Notes: generated from the letters alone by a model not told the origin. Shown: positions 9,265-17,484, numbered from the stretch's first letter. The stretch is 64,000 nt of DNA from Flavobacterium sp. LC2016-13 (GCF_009707955.1 NZ_WMDQ01000003.1:310001-374000); one strand, 5' to 3'. Made by a program: numbers and translations.

Positions 9265-10430
9265 AAAGACTTTTTTTATTAACCGTACTTCTGGCAAGTA
9301 GTTTTGCCGTTCATTCTCAAAATAAAATCATAACTGTTTCAAATTCTCTTCCCATAGATCGTGAATTTGAAACTGTTGAACTCACCAAAAAATCATTGGG
9401 ATTACCCTCTTCTGCAAAACTTGAAGATTATGCTGTGAAAGAAGTCACCACAAATTCGTTTTTGGAAACCCAAACTGTAGATAACGATGGCGACGGAATT
9501 ATGGATGTTTTATTATTTCAACCCAAAATAAAAGCTTCTGCAAAACAGGATTTTGAAGTTTTAGTTGGAACAAATCCATCGGCATCAAAAACAATTAATT
9601 GCTATTCGAGATTTGTTCCTGAACGAACCGATGATTATGCGTGGGAAAACAATAAAGTTGCGTTTAGAACTTATGGTCCGGTAGCGCAAAAAATGGTCGA
9701 AGATAAAATCGCTGGCGGAACTTTAACAAGTGGAATTGATGCGTGGCTAAAAAGAGTCGAATATCCTATTATTAATAAATGGTACGAAAAAGCAACTAAC
9801 GGAACGGGAACATATCATAAAGATACTGGCGAAGGTTTAGATAATTTTCATGTTGGTGACAGCCGCGGCGTTGGTGGAATTGCCGTTAAAATCGATGGCA
9901 AATATTATTTTTCTAAAAATTTCGTAAGCTGGAAAACCGTTACAACGGGACCAATTAGAACCAGTTTTATTTTAACGTATGCTGATTGGGATGCAAAAGG
10001 AAACAAAATAACCGAATCTAAATTGATAAGTCTTGATTACGGAAGTTATCTTTCTCGTTTTGAAATTAATATTACAGGAACAAAATCGATTGCTGCGGGA
10101 TTAACGCTTCATGACAAAAAAGGAACTATTGGTACAAACCTTAAAGAAGGCTGGATAAGTCATTGGGAACCAATTGATGATTCTGAAATTGGAACAGGAT
10201 TGGTGGCTCCAAAAAGCACTTTAACGAGTTTTGATAATTATGTAACCAACGATAAAGACTTAAGTAATTTGTACGGAAACATTGCTGTAAAAAACAATAA
10301 AGCGATTTATTATGTGGGTTTTGGATGGAAAAAAGGAAGCCCGTTTCAGACTAAAGCAGAATGGGAAACGTATTTGAGTTCCTTTAGTAAAAAGATAAAT
10401 AATCCGCTTTTGGTTAAGGTTAAGAAGTGA
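9261..10430 (+). CDS. Secreted DUF4861-family protein
   Basis: 389 residues from a TTG start. The choice of start is supported by the clean signal peptide MKRLFLLTVLLASSFAVHSQ beginning right there; no in-frame ATG lies nearby. The mature part matches what I know as DUF4861: an N-terminal beta segment with DNDGDGIMDVLLFQP, then YHKDTGEGLDNFHVGDSRGVGG, and a C-terminal YYVGFGWKKGSPF. The family occurs next to pectin and other uronate polysaccharide loci and has no reaction I can name with confidence. It precedes the LacI gene and hexuronate operon here, which suits a role in processing the same glycan outside the cytoplasm. Confidence 0.8.
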   Translation: MKRLFLLTVLLASSFAVHSQNKIITVSNSLPIDREFETVELTKKSLGLPSSAKLEDYAVKEVTTNSFLETQTVDNDGDGIMDVLLFQPKIKASAKQDFEVLVGTNPSASKTINCYSRFVPERTDDYAWENNKVAFRTYGPVAQKMVEDKIAGGTLTSGIDAWLKRVEYPIINKWYEKATNGTGTYHKDTGEGLDNFHVGDSRGVGGIAVKIDGKYYFSKNFVSWKTVTTGPIRTSFILTYADWDAKGNKITESKLISLDYGSYLSRFEINITGTKSIAAGLTLHDKKGTIGTNLKEGWISHWEPIDDSEIGTGLVAPKSTLTSFDNYVTNDKDLSNLYGNIAVKNNKAIYYVGFGWKKGSPFQTKAEWETYLSSFSKKINNPLLVKVKK

Positions 10431-10470
10431 TCACAGGTACAGCACCAAAGATTATAAACACAAAATACTT

Positions 10471-10564
10471 AAACATAGCCTGCGGTTTCAACCGTAGGAA
10501 CGCAATCATTATTAAAACGCAAACCTCACTATGGTTCCCGCGGTTGAAACCGCGGGCTATGTTT
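10471..10564. repeat. Intergenic inverted repeat, CATAGCCTGCGGTTT type
   Basis: The left arm (10471-10501) and right arm (10534-10564) are reverse complements over about 31 bases with three differences, all transitions. They bracket a 32-base spacer. The element sits between convergent genes (DUF4861 ends at 10430, LacI ends at 10618) and could form a long hairpin that ends transcription from both sides. Confidence 0.8.
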
Positions 10565-10617
10565 GAAAATTGCAAAGGAGATTTTGTGATCAAATTTTAT
10601 TGTCGTAATCTTCTTTT

Positions 10618-11643
10618 TTATCGAAGCTTCACAGGGAAATAATTTTCTTTCAGGATAATCTCTAACGGAATATAATGGGTATTTTCGACCGTTTCTTGTA
10701 ATACTGTTTTTTTATACAAATGATTGATTCCCATATATCCTTGTTCTTCCGGTCTTTGGTTGATTAAGAAATCAATTATTCCTTTATTTAGGTATTCAAT
10801 ATTATCCTTTAATAAATCGTAACCAATAATTCGAACACCTTTTATATGGTTTTGTTCCAGAAATCTTGCCACAATGTAAGCTCTTGAATTGGGTACAAAA
10901 ACGCTGTTTATTCCGGAAAACATTTCGAGGTTTAACTGATCAATCCCGGAATCTTTAATGGTTATTTCTGAGAATTTAAAATTCGTAAGTTCTTCATTAT
11001 CTTTAAAGAAAGAATAAAAACCATCAATGCGTTGTAAATAAACCGATGTACTTTCTATTTCTCTGGTGATTTTAAAAATCAGGATTTGTCTTTCATTTTT
11101 TACGGCAAAACTAATAAGTCTTCCCGCCAGATAGCCACTCTGAAAAGCATCTTGTCCAATGTAGGCATGTTCTATATTAGTACCAATATTAGAATCGATC
11201 ATAACAATCGGAATATTTTTCTTTTGATATTCGTTTAAAAACTGAACTGATTCTTCGTAAAAAATCGGTGCAAACAATAAACCGTCGCACTCAAAATCTA
11301 ATACTTTTTCGATTTCTTTTTTAAAGGAAACAGCATTAAAATCGTAGAAAAAATAATCGAGAACAACACCGAATTTTCCAAATTCAACAGCCGCTTTTTC
11401 TATTCCTGTAATCTGACTTTTCCAATATTCGATATTTTCATACTTGGGAAGAAAAACTGCAAAATGAAATTTTTTATTTAATGCGAGATTACTTGCTAAG
11501 ATATTTCGTTTATAACCAAATTTTTCAATTATAGCATTTACCTTATCTACATTATCCTGCGTTACCTGTCCACGATTATGAATGATTCTATCCACCGTTC
11601 CCGGTGAAACATTGGCTAATTCCGCTATTTTTTTTATTGTTAT
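10618..11643 (-). CDS. LacI-family transcriptional regulator, start codon unclear
   Basis: From the GTG at 11595 the frame encodes 325 residues, but that start would cut the DNA-binding helix-turn-helix in half. Reading upstream in the same frame gives ITIKKIAELANVSPGTVDRI, a textbook LacI HTH. The next in-frame stop is TAA at 11676-11674, and no ATG, GTG or TTG lies between. The start must be a rare codon (ATA at 11643 or 11655, ATC at 11646), or the sequence has a change there. I place it at 11643. The rest is a periplasmic-binding-like sugar-sensing domain (AVFLPKYENIEYWKSQI, IPIVMIDSNI, GVRIIGYDLL). It is divergent from the hexuronate genes and probably represses them. Confidence 0.8.
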   Translation of the reverse strand: MTIKKIAELANVSPGTVDRIIHNRGQVTQDNVDKVNAIIEKFGYKRNILASNLALNKKFHFAVFLPKYENIEYWKSQITGIEKAAVEFGKFGVVLDYFFYDFNAVSFKKEIEKVLDFECDGLLFAPIFYEESVQFLNEYQKKNIPIVMIDSNIGTNIEHAYIGQDAFQSGYLAGRLISFAVKNERQILIFKITREIESTSVYLQRIDGFYSFFKDNEELTNFKFSEITIKDSGIDQLNLEMFSGINSVFVPNSRAYIVARFLEQNHIKGVRIIGYDLLKDNIEYLNKGIIDFLINQRPEEQGYMGINHLYKKTVLQETVENTHYIPLEIILKENYFPVKLR

Positions 11644-11713
11644 GATAGTGCTTATTTTAAGGTTAAAACGATTTTATGAGTTCGTAAAATTAATTTTTTT
11701 TATTACAGATAAG

Positions 11714-11743
11714 TTGTTTTAGTTAACTTTTTCTATACATTTG
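11714..11743 (+). promoter_or_regulatory. Bacteroidota-type promoter of the hexuronate operon
   Basis: A TTG at 11714-11716 and a TACATTTG at 11736-11743 are separated by 19 bases. This fits the TTTG-(17-23)-TAnnTTTG promoter of the Bacteroidota housekeeping sigma factor. The start of transcription would be near 11750, about 105 bases before the first gene. Confidence 0.65.
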
Positions 11744-11751
11744 TAACAGCC

Positions 11752-11765
11752 CGTGTGCGTACACG
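11752..11765. promoter_or_regulatory. Candidate LacI operator
   Basis: CGTGTGCGTACACG is a 14-base palindrome with one mismatched pair and a central CG, the hallmark of LacI-family operators. It covers the predicted transcription start of the hexuronate operon and lies between that operon and the divergent LacI gene. No second copy was found in the window. Confidence 0.6.
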
Positions 11766-11855
11766 CAAAAATACATAATTTACATACAAAACAATCATTT
11801 ATTTAGTATTTGTAAAAAAATTACAAGTAAAAAAATAAATTATAAAATTTAAAAT

Positions 11856-12305
11856 ATGATTATAGACATTTTAAGCAATGCTTCAAAGTACTTCGGTTTG
11901 CATCCTAATTTTAAAAGAGCATTTGAATATTTAAGTCAAAATGATATTAGTAATCTGGAAAACGGTTCATTTGAAATTGCTGATGGTTTAAGGGTAATTG
12001 CAATTTCCGGCGAAGGATCAACCAGAGAAGAAAGTATTAAAGGTTTTGAATGTCATGACCAGAATATCGATATTCAGTTTTTGATAAAAGGCCCTGAAAC
12101 TTTTGCCTGGAAACCGAGAGAAAAATGCGTGAGTCCAAATGGAGATTACAGCGATGAAAGAGACGTTCGTTTTTTTCATGATAAACCGGATATGTTTTTT
12201 GAATTACAGGAAGGACAATTTACGATTCTGTTTCCTGATGATGTACACGCCGCTATGATTGGCGAAGGATTATTGAGAAAAATAGTCATTAAAGTAAAAA
12301 TATAA
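11856..12305 (+). CDS. YhcH/YjgK/YiaL (EbgC/NanQ-like) family protein
   Basis: 149 residues, the normal length for this single-domain beta-barrel family. Conserved parts are FECHDQNIDIQFLIKG, FELQEGQFTILFPDDVHAAM, and the C-terminal RKIVIKVKI. The histidines in ECHDQ and DDVHA are the likely metal ligands. Characterised relatives are sugar anomerases or isomerase-like helpers (NanQ for sialic acid). Here it is the first gene of the hexuronate operon, four bases before the aldolase gene, so a role in opening or turning over a uronate sugar ring is plausible. Confidence 0.85.
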   Translation: MIIDILSNASKYFGLHPNFKRAFEYLSQNDISNLENGSFEIADGLRVIAISGEGSTREESIKGFECHDQNIDIQFLIKGPETFAWKPREKCVSPNGDYSDERDVRFFHDKPDMFFELQEGQFTILFPDDVHAAMIGEGLLRKIVIKVKI

Positions 12306-12309
12306 AACC

Positions 12310-12972
12310 ATGAATACGATCTCGAACTCAATTGATGTTATTGCAAGACAAGGGATTCTGCCTTTGTATTTCAATACCGATGAAACTATTACGGTAGATG
12401 TTTTAAGAACGCTTTACAAAGCAGGAATCAGAGCTGTAGAATATACAAACAGAGGTTCTGAAGCATTATCAAACTTCAAGAAAATGGTCGCTGTTCGAAA
12501 TGCCGAATTACCCGGAATGTTACTGGGAATCGGAACTATTAAAAACTTAGAACAGGCAAAAGATTTTTACAGCGCCGGAGCTGACTTTTTTATCAGTCCG
12601 GGTTTTGTTCCTGAAGTTGCAATTTTCCTAAAAAGCAAAGAAGTTTTATACGCTCCTGGATGTATGACGCCAACAGAAATTATTGCGGCTGAAAATGCCG
12701 GAATAAAACTCGTTAAACTTTTTCCCGGAAATATATTAGGTATCGATTTTTTAAGCAGTATAAAAGACATTTTTCCATCGTTGGTTTTCATGACTACCGG
12801 CGGCGTTGAAGCTACTCATGCAAGTATTGAAAGCTGGTTTTCTGCCGGAGCTTCTGCTGTTGGGCTTGGAAGTAAACTGATCAGCAAAAAACGTATGGAA
12901 GAAAGAGATTATGATGTAATTGAAAATGAGACCAAAAAAGCAATTGAAATAATTCAGACCATAAGAAAATAA
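12310..12972 (+). CDS. eda: 2-dehydro-3-deoxy-phosphogluconate (KDPG) / KHG aldolase
   Basis: 220 residues, class I aldolase fold. It should split KDPG to pyruvate and glyceraldehyde-3-phosphate, the last step of hexuronate breakdown. The Schiff-base lysine is Lys136 in VKLFPG. Other family landmarks are RAVEYTNRG with the catalytic Glu, GIGTIKNLEQA, FFISPGF and MTTGGVEATHASI. It is four bases downstream of the YhcH-type gene, so the two are translated from one message. The KDG kinase needed just before this step is not in the window. Confidence 0.92.
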   Translation: MNTISNSIDVIARQGILPLYFNTDETITVDVLRTLYKAGIRAVEYTNRGSEALSNFKKMVAVRNAELPGMLLGIGTIKNLEQAKDFYSAGADFFISPGFVPEVAIFLKSKEVLYAPGCMTPTEIIAAENAGIKLVKLFPGNILGIDFLSSIKDIFPSLVFMTTGGVEATHASIESWFSAGASAVGLGSKLISKKRMEERDYDVIENETKKAIEIIQTIRK

Positions 12973-12990
12973 ATCTGATCAAAATATATT

Positions 12991-13147
12991 TAAACACATA
13001 GAAACATAGTTTTTTCTTTATGTAAAAAAGAAGATCAACTAAAACTCGTTTCTCACACATAGTCCCGATCCCGAAACTTCGGGACGGGATTGTTAATGCA
13101 AATGAAACGCCTTTTAACAGTAACAAGATCTATGAATCTATGTGTTA
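12991..13147. repeat. Intergenic CACATAGAAACATAG element, copy 1, with internal hairpin
   Basis: The outer arms are TAAACACATAGAAACATAG (12991-13009) and CTATGAATCTATGTGTTA (13130-13147). Inside are the words CACACATAG and TTAATGCAAATGAAACGCC shared with the copy at 24818-24967. Between those words this copy carries a GC-rich hairpin (about 13061-13090, CCCGATCCCGAA / TTCGGGACGGG) that the other copy replaces with a different one. It lies between the aldolase and the SDR gene. Confidence 0.8.
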
Positions 13148-13178
13148 GAAAAAATTACTATAAATCATAAAATTTAAA

Positions 13179-13991
13179 ATGGATTCAATATTTAATCTAA
13201 AAGGAAAAGTTGCATTAATTACCGGTGGTGCGGGCGTATTGGGAAGCAATTTTGCAAACGTTTTGGCAAAACAAGGCGTTATTACAGGAATTGTTTCACA
13301 ATCGATCGAAAAAGCGAATAACACTGTAGCTGCTATAGAAAGCAACGGTGGAAAAGCTTTTGCGATACAAGCCAATGTTTTAAACAAAGAAGAACTGGAA
13401 AAAGCCAGAGATTTTATCGTAGAAAAATACGGCCGACTTGATATTTTAATCAATGCTGCGGGCGGAAATATGCCGGGCGCAACGATACAACCAAATCAGG
13501 CGGTTTATGACATGCAGGTTGATGATTTGCAAAAAGTGGTAGATCTTAATATTATTGGAACCATGCTTCCGTCGCAAGTATTTGCTGAACTTTTTGCAAA
13601 ACAAAAACAGGGAATTATTATCAATATTTCATCGGCATCGGCGCAAAGACCTTTAACAAGAGTGGTTGGATATTCGGCTTCAAAAGCGGCGATCGACAAT
13701 TTCACACAATGGATGTCGGTTGAACTTGCTTCAAAATATGGTGAAGGAATTCGTGTAAATGCGATTTCACCAGGATTTTTTATCGGAGAACAAAACAGAG
13801 CTTTATTGCTTACGCCGGAAGGAAAATTAACGCCAAGAGGTGAAAAAATTATCGAACATACTCCAATGGGACGATTTGGAACACCGGAAGATATTGATGG
13901 TGCGCTTTTATTTTTATGCAGCGACATGTCCAAATTTGTAACGGGAACAATTATAAAAGTAGATGGCGGATTTGCCGCTACAAGTATTTAA
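13179..13991 (+). CDS. uxuB: SDR-type D-mannonate oxidoreductase (fructuronate reductase)
   Basis: 270 residues of the classical short-chain dehydrogenase fold. The NAD(P) site is TGGAGVLG near residue 15. The catalytic Ser lies in ISSASAQ, and the Tyr-Lys pair is in GYSASKAA. The C-terminus TGTIIKVDGGF is typical. Sister proteins next to mannonate dehydratase (Bacillus YjmF) reduce D-fructuronate to D-mannonate. The downstream uxuA gene and upstream aldolase support that assignment over other SDR functions, such as a DEH reductase. Confidence 0.85.
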   Translation: MDSIFNLKGKVALITGGAGVLGSNFANVLAKQGVITGIVSQSIEKANNTVAAIESNGGKAFAIQANVLNKEELEKARDFIVEKYGRLDILINAAGGNMPGATIQPNQAVYDMQVDDLQKVVDLNIIGTMLPSQVFAELFAKQKQGIIINISSASAQRPLTRVVGYSASKAAIDNFTQWMSVELASKYGEGIRVNAISPGFFIGEQNRALLLTPEGKLTPRGEKIIEHTPMGRFGTPEDIDGALLFLCSDMSKFVTGTIIKVDGGFAATSI

Positions 13992-14005
13992 AGATTTGTT
14001 ACGTT

Positions 14006-14245
14006 CCTGCAAGGTTTTAAAAACCTTGTAGGTTTACAATAACTAGTTTGTGATTCTTTTACGCGGGATGACACAAAATGAAAAATGCTTCTTATGAAAA
14101 CGAATGCCCTAGCCCCGATAGAAGTGGAAATCCTTTTGTGCCGGTCCCGAGGCTTCGGGAGGCACAAAAGATTGTAGCGGATAGCGGGAATAGCTTCTTA
14201 AAAACATTAATAATTATACCTACAAGATTTTGAAAACCTTGCAGG
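14006..14245. repeat. Composite 240-bp inverted-repeat element with 28-bp arms
   Basis: The left arm (14006-14033, CCTGCAAGGTTTT...) and right arm (14218-14245) are reverse complements with very few differences. Each arm is itself palindromic around AAGG...CCTT. The interior carries the structured CCCTAGCCCC element listed separately. It fills the uxuB-uxuA gap. A TTG at 14230 inside the right arm opens uxuA's frame but is not its real start. Confidence 0.8.
14106..14196 (+). ncRNA. Structured CCCTAGCCCCGATAG element, possible RNA or mobile palindrome
   Basis: The sequence begins CCCTAGCCCCGATAG and ends TAGCGGATAGCGGGAATAGC. In between, ATCCTTTTGTGCC and GGCACAAAAGAT form a strong stem around a second small stem CCCGA/TCGGG. 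I remember near-identical wording in many Flavobacteriia intergenic regions; that is recollection, not a search. Its function is unknown to me. It could be a conserved RNA or a palindromic mobile repeat. Confidence 0.5.
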
Positions 14246-14262
14246 ACGAAAAACACATAAAA

Positions 14263-15447
14263 ATGGAACAAACGTTAAGATGGTTCGGCCCCAACGATCC
14301 AGTTTCTTTACAAGATATTAAACAAACCGGAGCAACCGGAATCGTAACTGCTTTGCACCATATCCCGAACGGGCAAGTATGGGAAATTGAAGAAATTATT
14401 AAACGAAAAGTAGAGATTGAACATGAAAATGGTGATCCAAAAAAAGGAGCTTCAGGTTTAACATGGTCGGTTGTAGAAAGTATTCCGGTTCATGAAGACA
14501 TTAAAAAACAAACCGGGAATTATTTGCAATACATTGAAAATTATAAAGAAAGCATTCGGAATCTGGCTTTATGCGGCATCAAATGCATTTGCTACAATTT
14601 CATGCCGGTTTTAGATTGGTCAAGAACGGATTTGTCTTTTGAAGTTACTGACGGATCAAAAGCGTTACGTTTTGATATTAATGCGTTTGCCGCTTTTGAA
14701 TTGTTTATTTTGAAAAGACCCGGAGCAGAAAAAGAATATTCATCAATACAAATTGAAAAGGCGTCTAAATACTTTAACGCCATGAATGATGCTGATAAAG
14801 TAAAACTTCAGCAAAATATTCTGGCAGGACTTCCTGGCGCCGAAGAAGCGTATTCTGTAGAAGATTTTCTGGTTACTTTAAGTGGTTATAACCATATTGA
14901 CAGACAAACTTTAAAGGATAATCTTTTCTTCTTTTTAAAGGAAATTATTCCGGTTGCAGAAAGTAAAGGCGTTTTGATGGCCATTCATCCTGACGATCCG
15001 CCCTACCCGATTTTAGGTTTACCAAGAGTTGTAAGTACTGAAGAGGATTTAACAGAATTAATGAATGCTGCGCCTTCTAAATCAAACGGATTTACGATGT
15101 GTACGGGTTCATACGGCGTAAGAGCTGATAATGATTTACCGGGAATTGTGAGACGTCACGGCGATAAAATGAATTTTATTCATTTAAGAAGTACGCAACG
15201 AGATGAGGAAGGAAGTTTTTACGAAGCCAATCATCTTGAAGGCGATGTTGATATGTACGAAGTCGTAAAAGCGATTCTTGAAGTAGAGAAAAGAAACAAT
15301 ACCGCATTACCAATGCGTCCGGATCACGGGCATCAAATGCTGGATGATTTAAATAAAAAAACAAATCCGGGTTATTCTGCGATTGGCCGTTTAAGAGGTT
15401 TAGCAGAATTACGCGGACTTGAATTAGGGATTAAGAGATCTCTATAA
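14263..15447 (+). CDS. uxuA: D-mannonate dehydratase
   Basis: 394 residues from the ATG at 14263, exactly the common length of UxuA. The enzyme dehydrates D-mannonate to 2-keto-3-deoxygluconate in the cytoplasm, using a divalent metal. Visible family stretches are [58 protein letters not shown] and [10 protein letters not shown]. An upstream TTG at 14230 in frame falls within a repeat arm and is rejected as start. Together with uxuB and eda it forms the cytoplasmic glucuronate route. The uronate isomerase and KDG kinase must lie elsewhere. Confidence 0.95.
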   Translation: MEQTLRWFGPNDPVSLQDIKQTGATGIVTALHHIPNGQVWEIEEIIKRKVEIEHENGDPKKGASGLTWSVVESIPVHEDIKKQTGNYLQYIENYKESIRNLALCGIKCICYNFMPVLDWSRTDLSFEVTDGSKALRFDINAFAAFELFILKRPGAEKEYSSIQIEKASKYFNAMNDADKVKLQQNILAGLPGAEEAYSVEDFLVTLSGYNHIDRQTLKDNLFFFLKEIIPVAESKGVLMAIHPDDPPYPILGLPRVVSTEEDLTELMNAAPSKSNGFTMCTGSYGVRADNDLPGIVRRHGDKMNFIHLRSTQRDEEGSFYEANHLEGDVDMYEVVKAILEVEKRNNTALPMRPDHGHQMLDDLNKKTNPGYSAIGRLRGLAELRGLELGIKRSL

Positions 15448-15450
15448 AAG

Positions 15451-15652
15451 GTTTTGCCACGAAGGCACTAAGGGACGAAGATTTTTTTAAGCCACAGATT
15501 AAAAAGATTTTGTTTCACGCAGATTCTGCAGATTAGAGCAGATTTAATTTTAATTTTTTTTGAGATAAATAATCTGCGCGTATCTGCTTAAATCTTTTTA
15601 AAATCTGCGTGAAACGAAAAAAAATTGTGCCTTAGTGCCTTAGTGGCAAAAC
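15451..15652. repeat. Nested intergenic palindrome: GGTTTTGCCAC arms around a GCAGATT palindrome
   Basis: Outer arms 15451-15477 and 15626-15652 (GGTTTTGCCAC, CACTAAGG) are reverse complements over 27 bases with two differences. Nested inside is a second inverted repeat, 15513-15614, with arms TTTCACGCAGATT and AATCTGCGTGAAA, homologous to 3476-3615. The element occupies nearly the whole uxuA to beta-helix gene gap. Confidence 0.85.
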
Positions 15653-15683
15653 CAAAAACTAACTAACCAAATAACCACAAACC

Positions 15684-17315
15684 ATGAATCGTCACGCCCT
15701 TATTATTTATTGCAGCGTTTTTGTAAATAGTATTGTAATGGGGCAGCAAACTCCTAAAATACTCACAGATTCAAAAACAAATTACCTGCCTGATTTTAGT
15801 TACGCAGGGTATCATTTTGGAGAAACAAATCTTCCTGAACCACAAGGAAAAATTATCAATGCTACTGATTTTGGCGTAAAAGCAAATGACGGTTTAGATG
15901 ATTCAAAAGCATTATTGAAAGCCGTAAAAGCAGCAAATGCTGTCGAAGGAAATGTGATTTTGAAATTGCCCGCAGGAAAAATTATCCTGAGTGATATTTT
16001 ATATATTGAAAGAAGCAATTTTGTACTTCGCGGCGCAGGTTCTGGTGAAAACGGAACTGAAATTTATTTTCCAAGACCCATGATGTATCTTAAAAATCCT
16101 GAATCATTGGCAGAACTTCGTGAATATTTAACTTCTTTTGATAAAAGACAACGTGAACCTGAAAACAATGTCGATTTGCCATTTTCGCAATACGCGTGGT
16201 CCGGCGGATTTATCTGGACTCAAATTCCCAATGAACGTGTAAAATCATATCTGGACAAATACGAACCAACTCCAAATCCTTTGGCAAAAGTAAGTTCCGG
16301 AACTATGGGCGAACATATTATTACGGTTTCAGATGTAAAAGGCTTAAAAGTAGGCGATATTGTCGAATTGCAATTGTTTAATAAAGATGGTGAAAATGGC
16401 GAAATCATTAAAGATTTATATAAAGGTGCAAATGTAAAACCGGGTTCTCATCATTGGAAATTCCCAAAACTTCCGATTGTTAGGCAACAAGTTGAAATCA
16501 CTAAAATTTCAAATTCAAAAATAACGATCAAAACTCCTTTGACAATTTCGATTAAACCCAGTTATCAGGCACAATTGGTGGAATGGAAACATTTAAATGA
16601 AGTTGGAATTGAGCATATTCGCTTTACTTTTCCTGATATTCCAAGAGTTGCACATCACGTAGAGCCGGGAAATAACGCGATATTTTTAACGCGTGTTTTT
16701 AATAGTTGGGTCAAAGATGTTGTGATTACAAATGCTGACAGCGGAATTTTAGCTGAAGAAATTTCGAATGTTACCGTTCAGGATATTATTACTGATGGAA
16801 GCCACATGGCACATTATACCGTAACTTTAGGCGGTGTGCATAATGTTTTGGTCAAGAATCTTAAAATTTACAACAAAGCGGTTCATCCTTTGAGTTTCAA
16901 CACTTTTGCGACTAAAAATGTATATCAGAATTGTGAAATATTTGAAGATGCACTTTTAGACCAGCATTCGGGAGCAAATCATCAAAATCTATTTGATAAT
17001 ATTACAGTTCATATCACCGCAGATAAAAACAATAGTTACTATTTATTTGGCGGCGGCGGCGCTGATTATTGGAAACCATCTCACGCGCCTTTTAGCACTT
17101 TTTGGAATTTGAATGTTCAGGTTTCAAATCCTTCTGATAAACCTGTTTTATTATATGGAATGAAAGATGGGCCTTTCGCCAGAATTATTGGCGTGAACGG
17201 AAACGCCAAATTCGAAGTAAAATATGAACCTGACGTTTATATTGAGTTTTTGAATACATCAATGGAAAAAGTTCCCTCGTTGTATGATTATCAATTAAAA
17301 AAACGAATAAAATAA
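15684..17315 (+). CDS. Secreted right-handed beta-helix protein (DUF4955-like), candidate polysaccharide lyase
   Basis: 543 residues. A signal peptide (MNRHALIIYCSVFVNSIVMGQ) is followed by a pectate-lyase-3-like start, NATDFGVKANDGLDDSKALLKA, and the coil stretches FVLRGAGSGENGTEIYF and VTVQDIITDGSHMAHYTVTLGG. The second half contains NTFATKNVYQNCEIFEDALLDQHSGANHQNLFDN, broken here only for description, which resembles DUF4955. The beta-helix fold is shared by many uronate lyases and GH28 enzymes. I cannot name catalytic residues. Position between uxuA and the SusC/D-GH88 block makes it the best local candidate for a lyase that makes unsaturated ends for GH88. Confidence 0.75.
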   Translation: MNRHALIIYCSVFVNSIVMGQQTPKILTDSKTNYLPDFSYAGYHFGETNLPEPQGKIINATDFGVKANDGLDDSKALLKAVKAANAVEGNVILKLPAGKIILSDILYIERSNFVLRGAGSGENGTEIYFPRPMMYLKNPESLAELREYLTSFDKRQREPENNVDLPFSQYAWSGGFIWTQIPNERVKSYLDKYEPTPNPLAKVSSGTMGEHIITVSDVKGLKVGDIVELQLFNKDGENGEIIKDLYKGANVKPGSHHWKFPKLPIVRQQVEITKISNSKITIKTPLTISIKPSYQAQLVEWKHLNEVGIEHIRFTFPDIPRVAHHVEPGNNAIFLTRVFNSWVKDVVITNADSGILAEEISNVTVQDIITDGSHMAHYTVTLGGVHNVLVKNLKIYNKAVHPLSFNTFATKNVYQNCEIFEDALLDQHSGANHQNLFDNITVHITADKNNSYYLFGGGGADYWKPSHAPFSTFWNLNVQVSNPSDKPVLLYGMKDGPFARIIGVNGNAKFEVKYEPDVYIEFLNTSMEKVPSLYDYQLKKRIK

Positions 17316-17370
17316 ATGTTTCTTGCCACAGATTTCACAGATTCAAAAGATTAATTTCTATGCGCTAAAT

Positions 17371-17430
17371 AGCCACGAATTCACGAATGATTGCGCACAA
17401 TAAATTATAAAAATTCGTGAATTCGTGGCT
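17371..17430. repeat. Perfect 18-bp inverted repeat (GCCACGAATTCACGAAT type)
   Basis: Arm AGCCACGAATTCACGAAT (17371-17388) is repeated exactly in reverse complement at 17413-17430, with a 24-base loop. It is followed at 17437-17474 by TTTGAACCTTTGCA-type words shared with 27863-28008 and 58683-58772. Together they fill the gap before the hybrid regulator. A GTG at 17425 in the arm is not the gene start. Confidence 0.85.
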
Positions 17431-17436
17431 AAAAAA

Positions 17437-17474
17437 CCTTTGAACCTTTGCAGCTCTGAACCTTTGCACCTAAA
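17437..17474. repeat. CCTTTGAACCTTTGCA-type short repeat
   Basis: Two copies of TTTGAACCTTTGCA-like wording (GAACCTTTGCAGCTCTGAACC) stand just before the regulator's ATG. The same words, with TACCTCTGAACC variants, form larger blocks at 27863-28008 and, in reverse orientation, at 58683-58772. Confidence 0.65.
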
Positions 17475-17484
17475 AAAAAACGCT

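Noticed and set aside
14230..14262. TTG start giving uxuA eleven extra residues
   Set aside because: The TTG is inside the right arm of an intergenic palindrome; the ATG at 14263 gives the standard 394 residues.
17425..17484. GTG start for the hybrid regulator
   Set aside because: It lies in a repeat arm; the signal peptide starts at the ATG at 17485.
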